Shown: piece by piece, positions 8,604 to 16,085 of the stretch
How the letters are laid out: every line of letters begins with the position of its first letter
Numbering within the stretch: the first letter of the stretch is position 1
Source: JAYZDP01 sp036337765
GTDB taxonomy: Bacteria; Acidobacteriota; Thermoanaerobaculia; Multivoradales; Multivoraceae
Assembly (NCBI GenBank): GCA_036337765.1
Contig: JAYZDP010000229.1
Coordinates: forward strand, 1 to 43,917
DNA length: 43,917 bases
Direction of reading: 5' to 3'
Notes under the pieces: generated by a model
Seen by the model: only the letters and a program-made list of their open reading frames with translations
What the model was told of the DNA's origin: nothing
The model's database searches: none
Made by a program: the position numbers and the translations under genes

Positions 8604-9511
8604 AACTTCGTCTCGGCACTCGTCGCAGCGCCCTTGCACTCGCTCAGTCAGGGCAGTTCGCGAAGCTCCTTGAGGGATGTCACCCGGGACTCGAGGTCGA
8701 GCTCGTCGGCCTGACCACCACCGGCGACACTACCGCCGGGTCGCTGGCGAAGGTCGGCGGTAAGGGCCTCTTCACCGAGCAGCTCGAGGCCGGCCTTCTC
8801 GACGGCTCCCTCGACCTCGCCGTCCACAGCCTCAAGGACCTGCCTGTGGAGCTGCCCGCGGGCCTGGTGATAGCCGCCCATCCGCCGCGGGGGGGTCCAC
8901 GCGCTGCTGTGGGGAGACGCCACGCGGCGCTGGCTGGGCTGCCAGAGGGCTCTCGAGTTCTCACCGGCTCGCTGCGCCGCCGCGCTCAGCTTCTCGACCG
9001 GCGGCCGGATCTGGCGATCGAGGACATCCGCGGCAACGTCGACACCCGCCTACGGAAGTGGCGCGAGCTCGGCGCCGCAGCCGTGGTCCTCGCAATGGCG
9101 GGTCTGAAGCGGCTCGGCCTCGAGTCGAGCGAGGCACCGGCCAGCGCGCTCGATCCGGTGGAGATCATTCCCGCGCCCGGCCAGGGGACACTCGCCGTCG
9201 AGGTTGCCGAGAGCTCCGAAGCGCAGGCGTTGTGCGCCGCACTCGACGACCCTGCAACCGCGGCAGCATCGGCGGCGGAGCGGAGCGTCGTGGCCGCGTT
9301 CGGCGGGGATTGCACCCTTCCACTCGCCGCCTGGGCTCGTCCTGAGGACGATGGTTGGCGAATCCGCACTTTTGTGGGCCCGCGCGTCGGCGGCGGCACG
9401 GGCATCCGTGCCGAGGCCCACGCCGCAGATCCGCGTGCAGCCGCTCGCAGCGCGATCGCAACACTCCAAGAGCGGGGTGCCCACGATCTGCTCCGGAACA
9501 CGGGCGACTGA
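8600..9511 (+). CDS. hemC: Porphobilinogen deaminase (hydroxymethylbilane synthase)
   Basis: Condenses four porphobilinogens into hydroxymethylbilane on a dipyrromethane cofactor. Present are LGTRRSALALAQ at the amino end, GGKGLFTEQLE, VHSLKDLP with catalytic Asp80, SLRRRAQLL, and GGDCTLPL with cofactor-holding Cys238. The 303 residues are close to normal. One oddity lies at 8890-8925, where the expected ER/PRxDPRDAL loop reads PPRGGPRAAVGRRHAAL. The +1 frame of the same bases reads ALLWGDAT, which is what a DPRDALLWGDAT loop would give. Two indels with a net loss of six bases would explain it. It overlaps hemA by four bases and is followed one base later by hemD. Confidence 0.93.
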   Translation: MKLRLGTRRSALALAQSGQFAKLLEGCHPGLEVELVGLTTTGDTTAGSLAKVGGKGLFTEQLEAGLLDGSLDLAVHSLKDLPVELPAGLVIAAHPPRGGPRAAVGRRHAALAGLPEGSRVLTGSLRRRAQLLDRRPDLAIEDIRGNVDTRLRKWRELGAAAVVLAMAGLKRLGLESSEAPASALDPVEIIPAPGQGTLAVEVAESSEAQALCAALDDPATAAASAAERSVVAAFGGDCTLPLAAWARPEDDGWRIRTFVGPRVGGGTGIRAEAHAADPRAAARSAIATLQERGAHDLLRNTGD

Positions 9512-9512
9512 G

Positions 9513-10268
9513 ATGGTACCCCTCGCTGGCCAGCGGGTCGTTGTCACGCGTGCAGCTCACCAAGCGACGGCCCTGCTTGCCCGGCTCGAAGAGGCGGGTG
9601 CGCAGGTCGAGGCTCTGGCCCTTCTCGAGGTGGTCGCACCCGGCGACGGCCGGCCGCTAGAGCGCGCCGCAACCGAGCTGGCACTCTACGACTGGGTGGT
9701 CTTCACTTCGTCGAACGCAGTGACGGCGCTCATGCAGGCTGCGGGCTCGCTGCCGCAGCGGCTGCACATCGCGGCGGTGGGTACCGCAACCGCGCTGGCG
9801 CTGGCGGAGTACGACGTAGAGGCCGAGCTGGTTCCCGCCGAGCGCAGGGCCGAGGGCCTGGTGGCCGAGCTAGCTCCCAGAGTCAGCCGCCGCCAGCGCG
9901 TGCTGCTTCCGCAGGCGGCCGATGCCCGCCCGACCCTGGAGAAGGGTCTACGCGAAGCCGGAGCCGACGTCATCCGTGTCGATGCCTATCGGAAGCGGAC
10001 TCCACGCGATGCTCCCAGGCGCGCGGCAGAGCTCTTCGGGAACAGCGAGGACTGGGGCTGGGTGACCTTCGCCAGCCCGAGCACCGTGCGGGGCCTCGCC
10101 GAGGTGATGCCCGAGCGCTGGGTCGACGCACCCGCGAAGCTTCTCGCCGCCTCGATCGGCCCGGTTACGAGCGCCGAGCTTCGCACGCACGGGATCGAGC
10201 CACGGGCAACTGCGCCCTCACCCACCGATCAGGACCTGGTCGCGGCCATCGTCGCGGCCGCAACCTAG
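9513..10268 (+). CDS. hemD: Uroporphyrinogen-III synthase
   Basis: Cyclises hydroxymethylbilane with inversion of ring D. The family is weakly conserved, and identification rests on position after hemC plus typical features. These are an amino-terminal GQRVVVTRA, a first lobe with DWVVFTSSNAV near residues 60-70, the linker return RRQRVLLPQAADARPTLEKG, DVIRVDAYRKRTP, and the second lobe WGWVTFASPSTVRGLAE. The 251 residues match the usual length. The ATG at 9513 follows the hemC TGA directly. It is the last gene of the run; about 165 bases separate it from the oppositely oriented ArsR regulator. Confidence 0.9.
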   Translation: MVPLAGQRVVVTRAAHQATALLARLEEAGAQVEALALLEVVAPGDGRPLERAATELALYDWVVFTSSNAVTALMQAAGSLPQRLHIAAVGTATALALAEYDVEAELVPAERRAEGLVAELAPRVSRRQRVLLPQAADARPTLEKGLREAGADVIRVDAYRKRTPRDAPRRAAELFGNSEDWGWVTFASPSTVRGLAEVMPERWVDAPAKLLAASIGPVTSAELRTHGIEPRATAPSPTDQDLVAAIVAAAT

Positions 10269-10370
10269 GAGCGTGTCCGAGCATCGGACGCGGTGCTAGG
10301 AAGGTGGGATGGGCCACAACGCCGCGACCGAAGGTCGGCGGGTTGTCGGGCGAGGCCAGAGACGCGAAAG

Positions 10371-10392
10371 CCCGCCCGATGGCTCGGGCGGG
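10371..10392 (-). terminator. Hairpin after the ArsR gene
   Basis: CCCGCCCGA (10371-10379) pairs perfectly with TCGGGCGGG (10384-10392) around a TGGC loop. On the minus strand it is followed by CTTTC, a short T tail, so it best serves the ArsR gene ending at 10435. On the plus strand, after hemD, there is no T tail. Confidence 0.6.
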
Positions 10393-10434
10393 CGCACAAG
10401 GCTTGGGAAAACGAAGAACTATCTAATTCGGGAC

Positions 10435-10746
10435 CTAGCGGAGCTCTTTTTGGCAGCTACGAAAGCGGCCGAAGAAGCTTTGCATCGAGGTCGCCAATGC
10501 CTGATCGTTCAGGCGATAAATCACGTTCTGTCCCTGGCGCTGGTCGATCACGAGATCGGCCTCTTTCAGCACCGAGAGATGCCGCGAGATCGTGGGCTGC
10601 GAAAGTGAGAACTTCTTCACGATCTCGCCGACGGTCCGCTGCTCACCCTCGAGGAGTTGAAGGATCTGCTGACGAGTACCGTCAGAGAGTGCCTTGAACA
10701 CCTTCGTCACGTGACGATCGTTGGGGTTGGGCCTTGCGTTGTCCAT
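10435..10746 (-). CDS. ArsR-family winged-helix transcriptional regulator
   Basis: 103 residues with a winged helix-turn-helix near residues 14-85. KVFKALSDGTRQQILQLL begins it, and the recognition region is TVGEIVKKFSLSQPTISRHL followed by the wing VIDQRQGQNVIYRL. No metal-binding ELCVCDL-type motif is present, so it may sense something other than arsenic-type metals. The ATG at 10746 follows AAGGAG by seven bases. The gene is convergent with hemD and lies downstream of superoxide dismutase on the same strand, but a strong terminator separates it from that gene. The target is unknown; autoregulation is plausible, given the palindrome upstream. Confidence 0.88.
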   Translation of the reverse strand: MDNARPNPNDRHVTKVFKALSDGTRQQILQLLEGEQRTVGEIVKKFSLSQPTISRHLSVLKEADLVIDQRQGQNVIYRLNDQALATSMQSFFGRFRSCQKELR

Positions 10747-10781
10747 CACTATCTCCTTAGCGTCGCCAACAGGATTCGAAG

Positions 10782-10789
10782 TGTATACA
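10782..10789. promoter_or_regulatory. Palindrome upstream of ArsR gene (possible operator/-10)
   Basis: TGTATACA is a perfect 8-base palindrome about 36 bases before the ArsR start, in an unusually AT-rich stretch. On the minus strand TATACA could serve as a -10 box. The position would suit an autoregulated promoter. This is inferred from position only. Confidence 0.3.
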
Positions 10790-10972
10790 TAGGCTCTTGA
10801 ATGAATATTGAAAAGCGGACAGCAGCTGCATCTCTCCATGCTAAATCAGTTGGCAGTCATGTGCAAGCTTTCCCATATTCAAACTTTACGCGGTATCCGA
10901 AATGAAGGCTTCGCCCTTTGAGATGGCATCGCGCGCTCACTGGGCGCTCAACTACCTACGAGAGGGACAAAA

Positions 10973-11007
10973 AAAGGGGGAGTAGCCGTTGTCGGCGACT
11001 CCCCTTT
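10973..11007 (-). terminator. Rho-independent terminator after superoxide dismutase
   Basis: AAAGGGGGAGT (10973-10983) pairs with ACTCCCCTTT (10998-11007). The stem is extended inside by GCCG/CGGC and closed by a TTGT loop. On the minus strand it is followed by a run of seven T. It lies about 40 bases after the dismutase stop at 11048. Confidence 0.85.
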
Positions 11008-11047
11008 CTCAACCCGGGCATCGGCCGCGGGATTCCGGCTGGGCGAG

Positions 11048-11653
11048 TTACCCGGCGGTGCTGAAGCGGGCCGCGACGGTATCCCAGTTGACCACGTTCC
11101 AGAAAGCAGCGATGTAGTCGGGGCGGCGATTCTGGTAGTTCAGGTAGTAGGCATGCTCCCAGACGTCGACACCGAGAATCGGGGTCGAGCCGTCCATCAG
11201 CGGACTGTCCTGGTTGGGTCGAGCCTCCACCGCGAGGCTGCCGTTGCTCACCACCAGCCAGCCCCAACCGGAGCCGAACTGACCGCCGGCCGCGGCACCG
11301 AACTTCTGCTTGAACTCGTCCAGGCTGCCGAAGGCTCCATCGATCGCCGCTGCGAGGTCGCCGCTCGGAGCGCCACCGCCGCCGGGACCCGTCACGTCCC
11401 AGAACAATGAGTGATTGGCATGGCCCCCACCGTGGTTGCGCACCGCCCCGCGGATCGCTTCGGGAACGTCGGCGAACCCACGCAGCAAATCCTCGACACT
11501 GAGTGCCTGCAGGTCCGTGTGGCCCTCGAGCGCGGCATTCAGATTCGTCACGTAGGCGGCGTGGTGCTTGTCGTGATGAATCTCCATCGTGCGCGCATCG
11601 ATATGCGGCTCGAGCGCATCGAACGCATAGGACAGCGCAGGAACTTCGTGCAT
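11048..11653 (-). CDS. Superoxide dismutase, Mn/Fe family
   Basis: Dismutates superoxide to oxygen and peroxide. The 201 residues have the normal family layout. The metal ligands are His26 in MEIHHDKHH, His81 in GGHANHSLFW, and Asp163 and His167 in DVWEHAYY. Glycine before HANH and the Gln125 region QFGSGWGW favour the Mn or cambialistic type over the strictly Fe type, which usually has Gln at the first site. No signal peptide is seen, so it is cytoplasmic. GGGAG lies nine bases before the ATG at 11653. A strong terminator follows, so it is probably monocistronic. Confidence 0.95.
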   Translation of the reverse strand: MHEVPALSYAFDALEPHIDARTMEIHHDKHHAAYVTNLNAALEGHTDLQALSVEDLLRGFADVPEAIRGAVRNHGGGHANHSLFWDVTGPGGGGAPSGDLAAAIDGAFGSLDEFKQKFGAAAGGQFGSGWGWLVVSNGSLAVEARPNQDSPLMDGSTPILGVDVWEHAYYLNYQNRRPDYIAAFWNVVNWDTVAARFSTAG

Positions 11654-11788
11654 GGTTCGTCTCCCTGAAGGTTGTTCGAATCCGTTTTTGGGGCGGCTAT
11701 TGTGTCACGCGGAACTCACCTCCGACTTGGCCAGATCTCGTTGACTTGGCCGCTTGCTCCCCCGTATCATCACTCGCCCTGGCGGTGA

Positions 11789-11865
11789 GGGAGGTTAGCT
11801 CAGTTGGTTAGAGCACCTGCTTTACACGCAGGGGGTCGCGGGTTCGAGTCCCCCACCTCCCACCA
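11789..11865 (+). tRNA. tRNA-Val (anticodon UAC)
   Basis: Acceptor GGGAGGT pairs with ACCTCCC, with an encoded A-CCA end. D arm GCTC..GAGC. The anticodon stem CCTGC/GCAGG holds loop TTTACAC. T arm GCGGG-TTCGAGT-CCCCC is largely paired. Confidence 0.95.
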
Positions 11866-11914
11866 GGACAACGGGCGCTCCAGGGAGCGCAAATGCAAAC
11901 GGGGTCAGGAAGTC

Positions 11915-11992
11915 GGGGTCGTAGTTCAGTTGGTTTAGAACGCTGGCCTGTCACGCCAGAGGTCGCGGGTTCGAGTCCCGTCGGCCCCGCCA
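11915..11992 (+). tRNA. tRNA-Asp (anticodon GUC)
   Basis: Acceptor GGGGTCG pairs with CGGCCCC (one G-T wobble), followed by G and encoded CCA. The anticodon stem GCTGGC/GCCAG holds loop CTGTCAC. T arm GCGGG-TTCGAGT-CCCGT. It lies 49 bases after tRNA-Val and 49 bases before rpmG, so the three are probably one transcript. Confidence 0.95.
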
Positions 11993-12041
11993 GTTTCCAC
12001 CCCCCAACCGCACGAATCCACGAACACCAGGAGACGACGGC

Positions 12042-12200
12042 ATGGCACGCGACAAGATCAAGCTCGTCTCGAGCGCCGGCACGGGCTACTTCTACACAAC
12101 CACGAAAAACAAGAAGCTCTCCAACGAGAAGCTGAAGCTCAAGAAGTACGACCCCAGAGTCCGCAAGCACGTCGAGTTCGTCGAAGAAAAGATGCGCTAG
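12042..12200 (+). CDS. rpmG: Ribosomal protein L33
   Basis: A 52-residue large-subunit protein: MARDKIKLVSSAGTGY, then TTTKNKK, then LKLKKYDPRVRKHVEF. It lacks the four zinc-binding cysteines, so it is the zinc-free form. AGGAG precedes the ATG by about ten bases. In many bacteria rpmG follows a tRNA and precedes secE-nusG. Here tRNA-Asp precedes it, but an oppositely oriented deacetylase gene follows. Confidence 0.95.
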   Translation: MARDKIKLVSSAGTGYFYTTTKNKKLSNEKLKLKKYDPRVRKHVEFVEEKMR

Positions 12201-12239
12201 CGGCGGTCGTGGCGGTCACTACGGGATGGGCGGGGAACG

Positions 12240-13172
12240 CTAGGTGCCCTCGATACCATCCAGGTAGGCGGCGACCAGATTGGGTAGGGCGTCCAGGTCG
12301 TAGCCTCCCTCTAGGACGCTGATGATCTTGCCGTTGCTGTGGCGCTCGGCGATGTCTCGGATCTGGCTTCCCCAGGTTCTGAAGGCCTGTTCGGTGATTC
12401 TTTGACCGCCTAGGGGGTCGTTCTGCCAGGCGTCGAAGCCGGCTGAGACGAACAGGACGTCGGGCGAGAACGCCTCGATCGCGGGGTAGATCTTGGCTTC
12501 GATGGCCTCGGCGTAGGCCTCGTCGCCGGAACCTGCGGAGAGCGGGATGTTGACAGTGGTGCCCTCTCCGATGCCCTTGCCGCGTTCCGTGGCCGCACCC
12601 GTGCCGGGGTAGAACGGGTACTGGTGTACCGAGGCGAAGAAGATGTCCGAGCGCTCCTCGAACAGGTGTTGGGTGCCGTTGCCGTGGTGGACGTCGAAGT
12701 CGTAGATCGCGATCCGCTCGACACCGTAGGCGTCCTGCGCGTACTGAGCGGCGATGGCGAGGGTGTTGAAGTAGCAGAAGCCCATCGCCAGATCGCGCTC
12801 GGCGTGGTGGCCGGGCGGACGTGCGGCGACGAAGCTACGCGGCGCGGCGCCACCGAAGACGGCGTCGACCGCATCCAGGCCCGCCTGCACCGCGGTGGTG
12901 GCCGCGATCCAGGTACCAGGTGAGAGGGGGGTGTCGGAAGAGTCGAACAGCTCGTCGCCGCGATCGACGGCATTCCGGAAGCGCTGGACGTAGCGTTCGT
13001 CGTGCAGGCGATGCACACGATCGACCCACAGCTCATCTCGCGCTCCGACATCGACCAGGTCGTGACCGTCGGCGACAAGACGCTCGCGGATCCCCCGCAG
13101 ACGTTGGGGCGCCTCGGGAAAGCCGGCCGGCACCTCGTGAGATAGGCACAGCTCGGAGCTGAAGATCTTCAC
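12240..13172 (-). CDS. Histone-deacetylase-family (acetoin utilisation/acetylpolyamine) deacetylase
   Basis: A 310-residue zinc-dependent deacylase of the arginase/HDAC fold. RPPGHHAERD carries the catalytic His pair. IYDFDVHHGNGTQ supplies the Asp and His metal ligands and charge relay. SAGFDAWQNDPLGG carries the second metal Asp. EGGYDLDALPN is the C-terminal glycine-rich loop. Bacterial members deacetylate polyamines or acetyl-CoA synthetase; the substrate here is unknown. The GTG at 13172 is the start because it overlaps the TGA of the upstream sigma factor as GTGA, and the first residues (MKIFSSELCLSHEVP) fit the family's amino end. The longer open frame upstream is the shadow of the sigma gene. 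Confidence 0.92.
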   Translation of the reverse strand: MKIFSSELCLSHEVPAGFPEAPQRLRGIRERLVADGHDLVDVGARDELWVDRVHRLHDERYVQRFRNAVDRGDELFDSSDTPLSPGTWIAATTAVQAGLDAVDAVFGGAAPRSFVAARPPGHHAERDLAMGFCYFNTLAIAAQYAQDAYGVERIAIYDFDVHHGNGTQHLFEERSDIFFASVHQYPFYPGTGAATERGKGIGEGTTVNIPLSAGSGDEAYAEAIEAKIYPAIEAFSPDVLFVSAGFDAWQNDPLGGQRITEQAFRTWGSQIRDIAERHSNGKIISVLEGGYDLDALPNLVAAYLDGIEGT

Positions 13173-13853
13173 AACGCGTCCCCCCCTCTCGGTCGCGACA
13201 TCGTAGCGGGTCCGCGGCGAGGTAGGGCGATGCCCCGTTCGCGCAGCCTCTTGCGCTGACGATGCACCAGCGAGTCGATGCTCCCGGCTTTCAAACCGCA
13301 GTCGAGTTCCGCCGCAATCTCCCGGCTGGTCCAGCCGTCGAGAACCGCCTTCTCGAAGATCGTCACATCGCGCTCGAGCTGCGCCCGGCGGAAGCAGGCA
13401 CGACACGACGCCAGCACGCTCTCGCGCAGCTCCCGGCGAATCGCCAGCGTCTCGGGAGTGGGAGCCGTATCGACAATCATCTCGGCACCATTCTCGCCCG
13501 CCGACTCGAGCTCGACCAGCAGCAACGAACCGCCGCGTTTCAGAGTGCGCCGTGAGCGCAACGCGTCAACGACCACGCTTTCGCAAACCCGCTGCAAGTA
13601 GCGCACAGCCTCGCCAAGACGAGCCGCGAAAGTCGACCCGGCCGTCGCCACAACGCTCCAGTAGTCGACAGTACACATCCTGGACCAGATCGTCGATCTC
13701 GTCACGGCAGACACGCTGATCCATGCGCATCAGCGCCCGCGCAACGCCGCTGCGCACCCGCTCACCGAAACGCTCAAAGAACCGTACCCACCGACCGTCC
13801 TCCGAACCATGAAGACAGTCGACAAAAACCTCCAGATCGCTCGACTGGGACAT
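13169..13853 (-). pseudogene. ECF-type sigma-70 factor, split by one frameshift
   Basis: The first part (from ATG 13853, GGAGGGG seven bases before) contains a sigma region 2-like stretch, DEIDDLVQDVYCRLLERC. It then goes out of frame near 13618-13623 within VDFRGS. The next frame continues at once with LGEAVRYLQRVCESVVVDALR and later a region 4-like EIAAELDCGLKAGSIDSL helix-turn-helix, ending at TGA 13169. Removing one base at the junction gives one protein of about 228 residues. Coupling to the deacetylase start (GTGA) suggests they were one operon. The split may be a real mutation or a sequence error; no classic slippery heptamer is visible. Confidence 0.7.
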
Positions 13854-13971
13854 CCGCACCCCTCCAAGTGGAGGGAGCGAAGGCGGCGATAGAGAAGATG
13901 CGAGCCGGAAAAACCAGCAGGAAGGAAGGCCGAGACTCTAGCAGAGAAACCGGACCGCGCCACCGCGCGCA

Positions 13972-13995
13972 GCACTAGCCTTCTGAGGCTGGTGC
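13972..13995. terminator. Hairpin after the S41 protease gene
   Basis: GCACTAGCC (13972-13980) pairs with GGCTGGTGC (13987-13995), with one G-T pair and a six-base loop. It begins 12 bases past the protease stop on the minus strand. No T run follows on either strand, so it may mark a transcript end or be a processing structure. Confidence 0.35.
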
Positions 13996-14007
13996 GAACG
14001 CGCCGTC

Positions 14008-15633
14008 TCAGCGGACGCGCGCTACTTGGTTGGCCCTCTCGACAGGGCGCGAGCGCAGCGCTTCGCGCGTTTCCAGAAGCTCCAACGCCTGCGGGAAAAG
14101 CTCAATCGCCTTCTGAATCTGTTTGTCGGCGTTGGCGAGCACCCGGTGGCCCTCCGTCACACCAAAGACCGAGTTGAAGACCTCGGAGCGGATCTGGACC
14201 AGCGCCTGCTCGCGCGCGGCCTCTTCGGCGAAGGCCTCGTCGATCTCTTCGGGTTTCCCGAGCTTCTCCGACTTGAGCCACTCGACGAGATCGTCGAGCT
14301 CGGCGTCACCCGGCTGCCACGATGTGTCGGTCACGGTGTGGCGACTGGTGTAGTCGACGGCGAAGTTCAGAAAGGCGGCGCGGCTGCGCAGGAACTGCAG
14401 AAACACAGGCGGGGCCTCGGGGGACAACCGGACATCGGGCGTGATGCCGCCACCTCCGTAGACCTTGCGGCCCAGATCCGTGAAGTAGACCTCCAACTCG
14501 TCGACCGGCCTTCCCTCGCCGTTCTCGCCGTCCTCGTCGTCACCGTAGTCGGTGTAGTAGTTCCAATAGGAGCTGTAGTCGCGCTGGATCAGCCGGCCCG
14601 AAGGTGTGTAGTACTTGGCCGTGGTCAGCGCGACCGCGGCGCCATAAGGCAGGGTGTAGACGGTCTGCACCAGCCCCTTGCCCCAGGTCGGATCGCCCAG
14701 CACCAGACCCACGTCGTGGTCCTGAATCGCCCCCGACAGGATCTCTGCCGCCGACGCGGTACCACCGTTGACCAGCACTACCACCGGTAGCCCGAGCTCT
14801 TCGTACTTGCCAGAAGAGAAGTACTGGCTGTGGGAGCTGCGGATGCGACCGCGAGTCTCGACGATCTTCGACTCGCCAGGCACGAACTGATCGGCCACTT
14901 CGATCGCCTGATCGAGCAGCCCACCGCCATTGCCGCGCAGATCCAAAAGCAGACGCTTCATCCCCGCAGCCTTGAGATTGGCTAGGGCAACGGCCACCTC
15001 ACGACCGGTCGAGCGCGAGAAGTCGCGGATCTGGACGTAGCCGGTGTCCTCCGTGAGCATGTACTCGTGCTGCACCGTGTCCTGGGTCACTTCCGCGCGG
15101 GCGATCGTCAGATCGAGGGGATCGTCGAGCCCGCGGCGGAAGATCGTGATCGTCACCTCCGAGCCCTTCGGCCCCTTGAGCCGCGACACCGCCTCGTCGA
15201 GGCTCATGGTCTCGGTCGCATCGCCCTCGATCAAGCCGATGACGTCGCCTGCCTGCATGCCGAGCCGGTAGGCGGGGCTGCCGGTGATCGGCGTGATGAC
15301 GGTGAGTTTGCCGCCGCGTACACCGACCAGGATGCCGAGACCGTAGAACGACCCCTGCTGCCGATCGCGCATCGACGTGTAGGACTGGGGAGTGAGGAAG
15401 TTAGTGTGCGGATCGAGGCCCCGCAGCATCCCTCGCACGGACGAGTAGACCAAGTCCTTATAGCTAACCTCGGCGCCATAGACAGCGCGCGAGGTCTCGA
15501 TCACCTCCGTGTACAGGCGCAGGTTGTCGCGCGCCTGATCGCTAAGCGCCAGCAGACCGTCGCCAGCCAGCATGCCGAACCCGATAGCCAGTACGAAGAG
15601 GGTCGCTGCAGCGAGTCGCCAGGGTTTGCGCAT
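14008..15633 (-). CDS. Carboxyl-terminal processing protease (S41 family, CtpA/Prc-like)
   Basis: A periplasmic serine protease. An amino-terminal signal anchor covers residues 7-25. A PDZ domain covers roughly residues 95-175 (GLGILVGVRGGKLTVITPI). The catalytic Ser294 is in NGGTASAAEIL, and the general base Lys319 in WGKGLVQT, exactly 25 residues apart as in CtpA. LLDLRGNGGGLLDQA precedes it. The 541 residues run beyond the usual CtpA core; the carboxyl 120 residues are helical and charged, possibly a substrate or partner arm. It is divergent from tatA. Confidence 0.93.
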   Translation of the reverse strand: MRKPWRLAAATLFVLAIGFGMLAGDGLLALSDQARDNLRLYTEVIETSRAVYGAEVSYKDLVYSSVRGMLRGLDPHTNFLTPQSYTSMRDRQQGSFYGLGILVGVRGGKLTVITPITGSPAYRLGMQAGDVIGLIEGDATETMSLDEAVSRLKGPKGSEVTITIFRRGLDDPLDLTIARAEVTQDTVQHEYMLTEDTGYVQIRDFSRSTGREVAVALANLKAAGMKRLLLDLRGNGGGLLDQAIEVADQFVPGESKIVETRGRIRSSHSQYFSSGKYEELGLPVVVLVNGGTASAAEILSGAIQDHDVGLVLGDPTWGKGLVQTVYTLPYGAAVALTTAKYYTPSGRLIQRDYSSYWNYYTDYGDDEDGENGEGRPVDELEVYFTDLGRKVYGGGGITPDVRLSPEAPPVFLQFLRSRAAFLNFAVDYTSRHTVTDTSWQPGDAELDDLVEWLKSEKLGKPEEIDEAFAEEAAREQALVQIRSEVFNSVFGVTEGHRVLANADKQIQKAIELFPQALELLETREALRSRPVERANQVARVR

Positions 15634-15683
15634 GAAGGGCGCAGCTTACCAAAGGGTCGCCAGACGCGAAGCGGAAGCGCGCA

Positions 15684-15743
15684 GCAGATCGGTCTGCCGA
15701 TCTGCATCCGTGCTTGACAAATCCACCCAGCGACATCCATCAT
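15684..15743 (+). promoter_or_regulatory. Inverted repeat and promoter candidate before tatA
   Basis: GCAGATCGG (15684-15692) and CCGATCTGC (15697-15705) form a perfect inverted repeat with a four-base spacer. Nine bases on, TTGACA (15714-15719) is a perfect -35 box, and 18 bases later CATCAT (15738-15743) is a fair -10. The tatA ATG follows eight bases on, so a transcript from here would be nearly leaderless. The repeat lies between the divergent ctp and tatA genes and could be an operator or an upstream hairpin. Confidence 0.4.
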
Positions 15744-15751
15744 CCCTTTTG

Positions 15752-16018
15752 ATGTTCGGATCGCTGGGCTTTCAAGAAATCGCCATCATTCTGATGTTGG
15801 CGCTGCTGATTTTCGGCCCGCGCAAGCTGCCGGAGATCGGCAAGACGCTCGGGCGTAGCCTCGGCGAGTTCAAGCGGGCAACGAACGACCTCAAGCGGTC
15901 GATCGAGCAAGAAGTCCACGCCGAAGAGACCAAGAGCACGCTCGACAAGCCCAAGGAAACGAAGCCGTCTGACGACGACTCGCCCACGGCCGCGGCGAGG
16001 CCGACCACCCCGGCGTAG
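15752..16018 (+). CDS. tatA: Sec-independent protein translocase TatA
   Basis: Forms the pore-like oligomer of the twin-arginine translocase. The 88 residues are MFGSLGFQEIAIIL with a single membrane helix (residues 6-22). The FGPRKLPEIGKTLG hinge and amphipathic helix come next, followed by a polar tail rich in Lys, Glu and Pro. The hinge matches TatA more than TatB by length. The ATG at 15752 is chosen because the protein must begin just before the membrane helix; the open frame upstream has no such character. tatC follows 67 bases later on the same strand. No tatB is seen here. Confidence 0.93.
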   Translation: MFGSLGFQEIAIILMLALLIFGPRKLPEIGKTLGRSLGEFKRATNDLKRSIEQEVHAEETKSTLDKPKETKPSDDDSPTAAARPTTPA

Positions 16019-16085
16019 ACCGCCGGTGGCGCCGGCCGGCTGCACGCGGACGGGCATCTCATAGCAGACATCAGAGGCAGAACCG

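Noticed and set aside
13600..13640. Programmed ribosomal frameshift in the sigma factor
   Set aside because: No X-XXY-YYZ slippery heptamer or following stem is visible; a plain indel is simpler.
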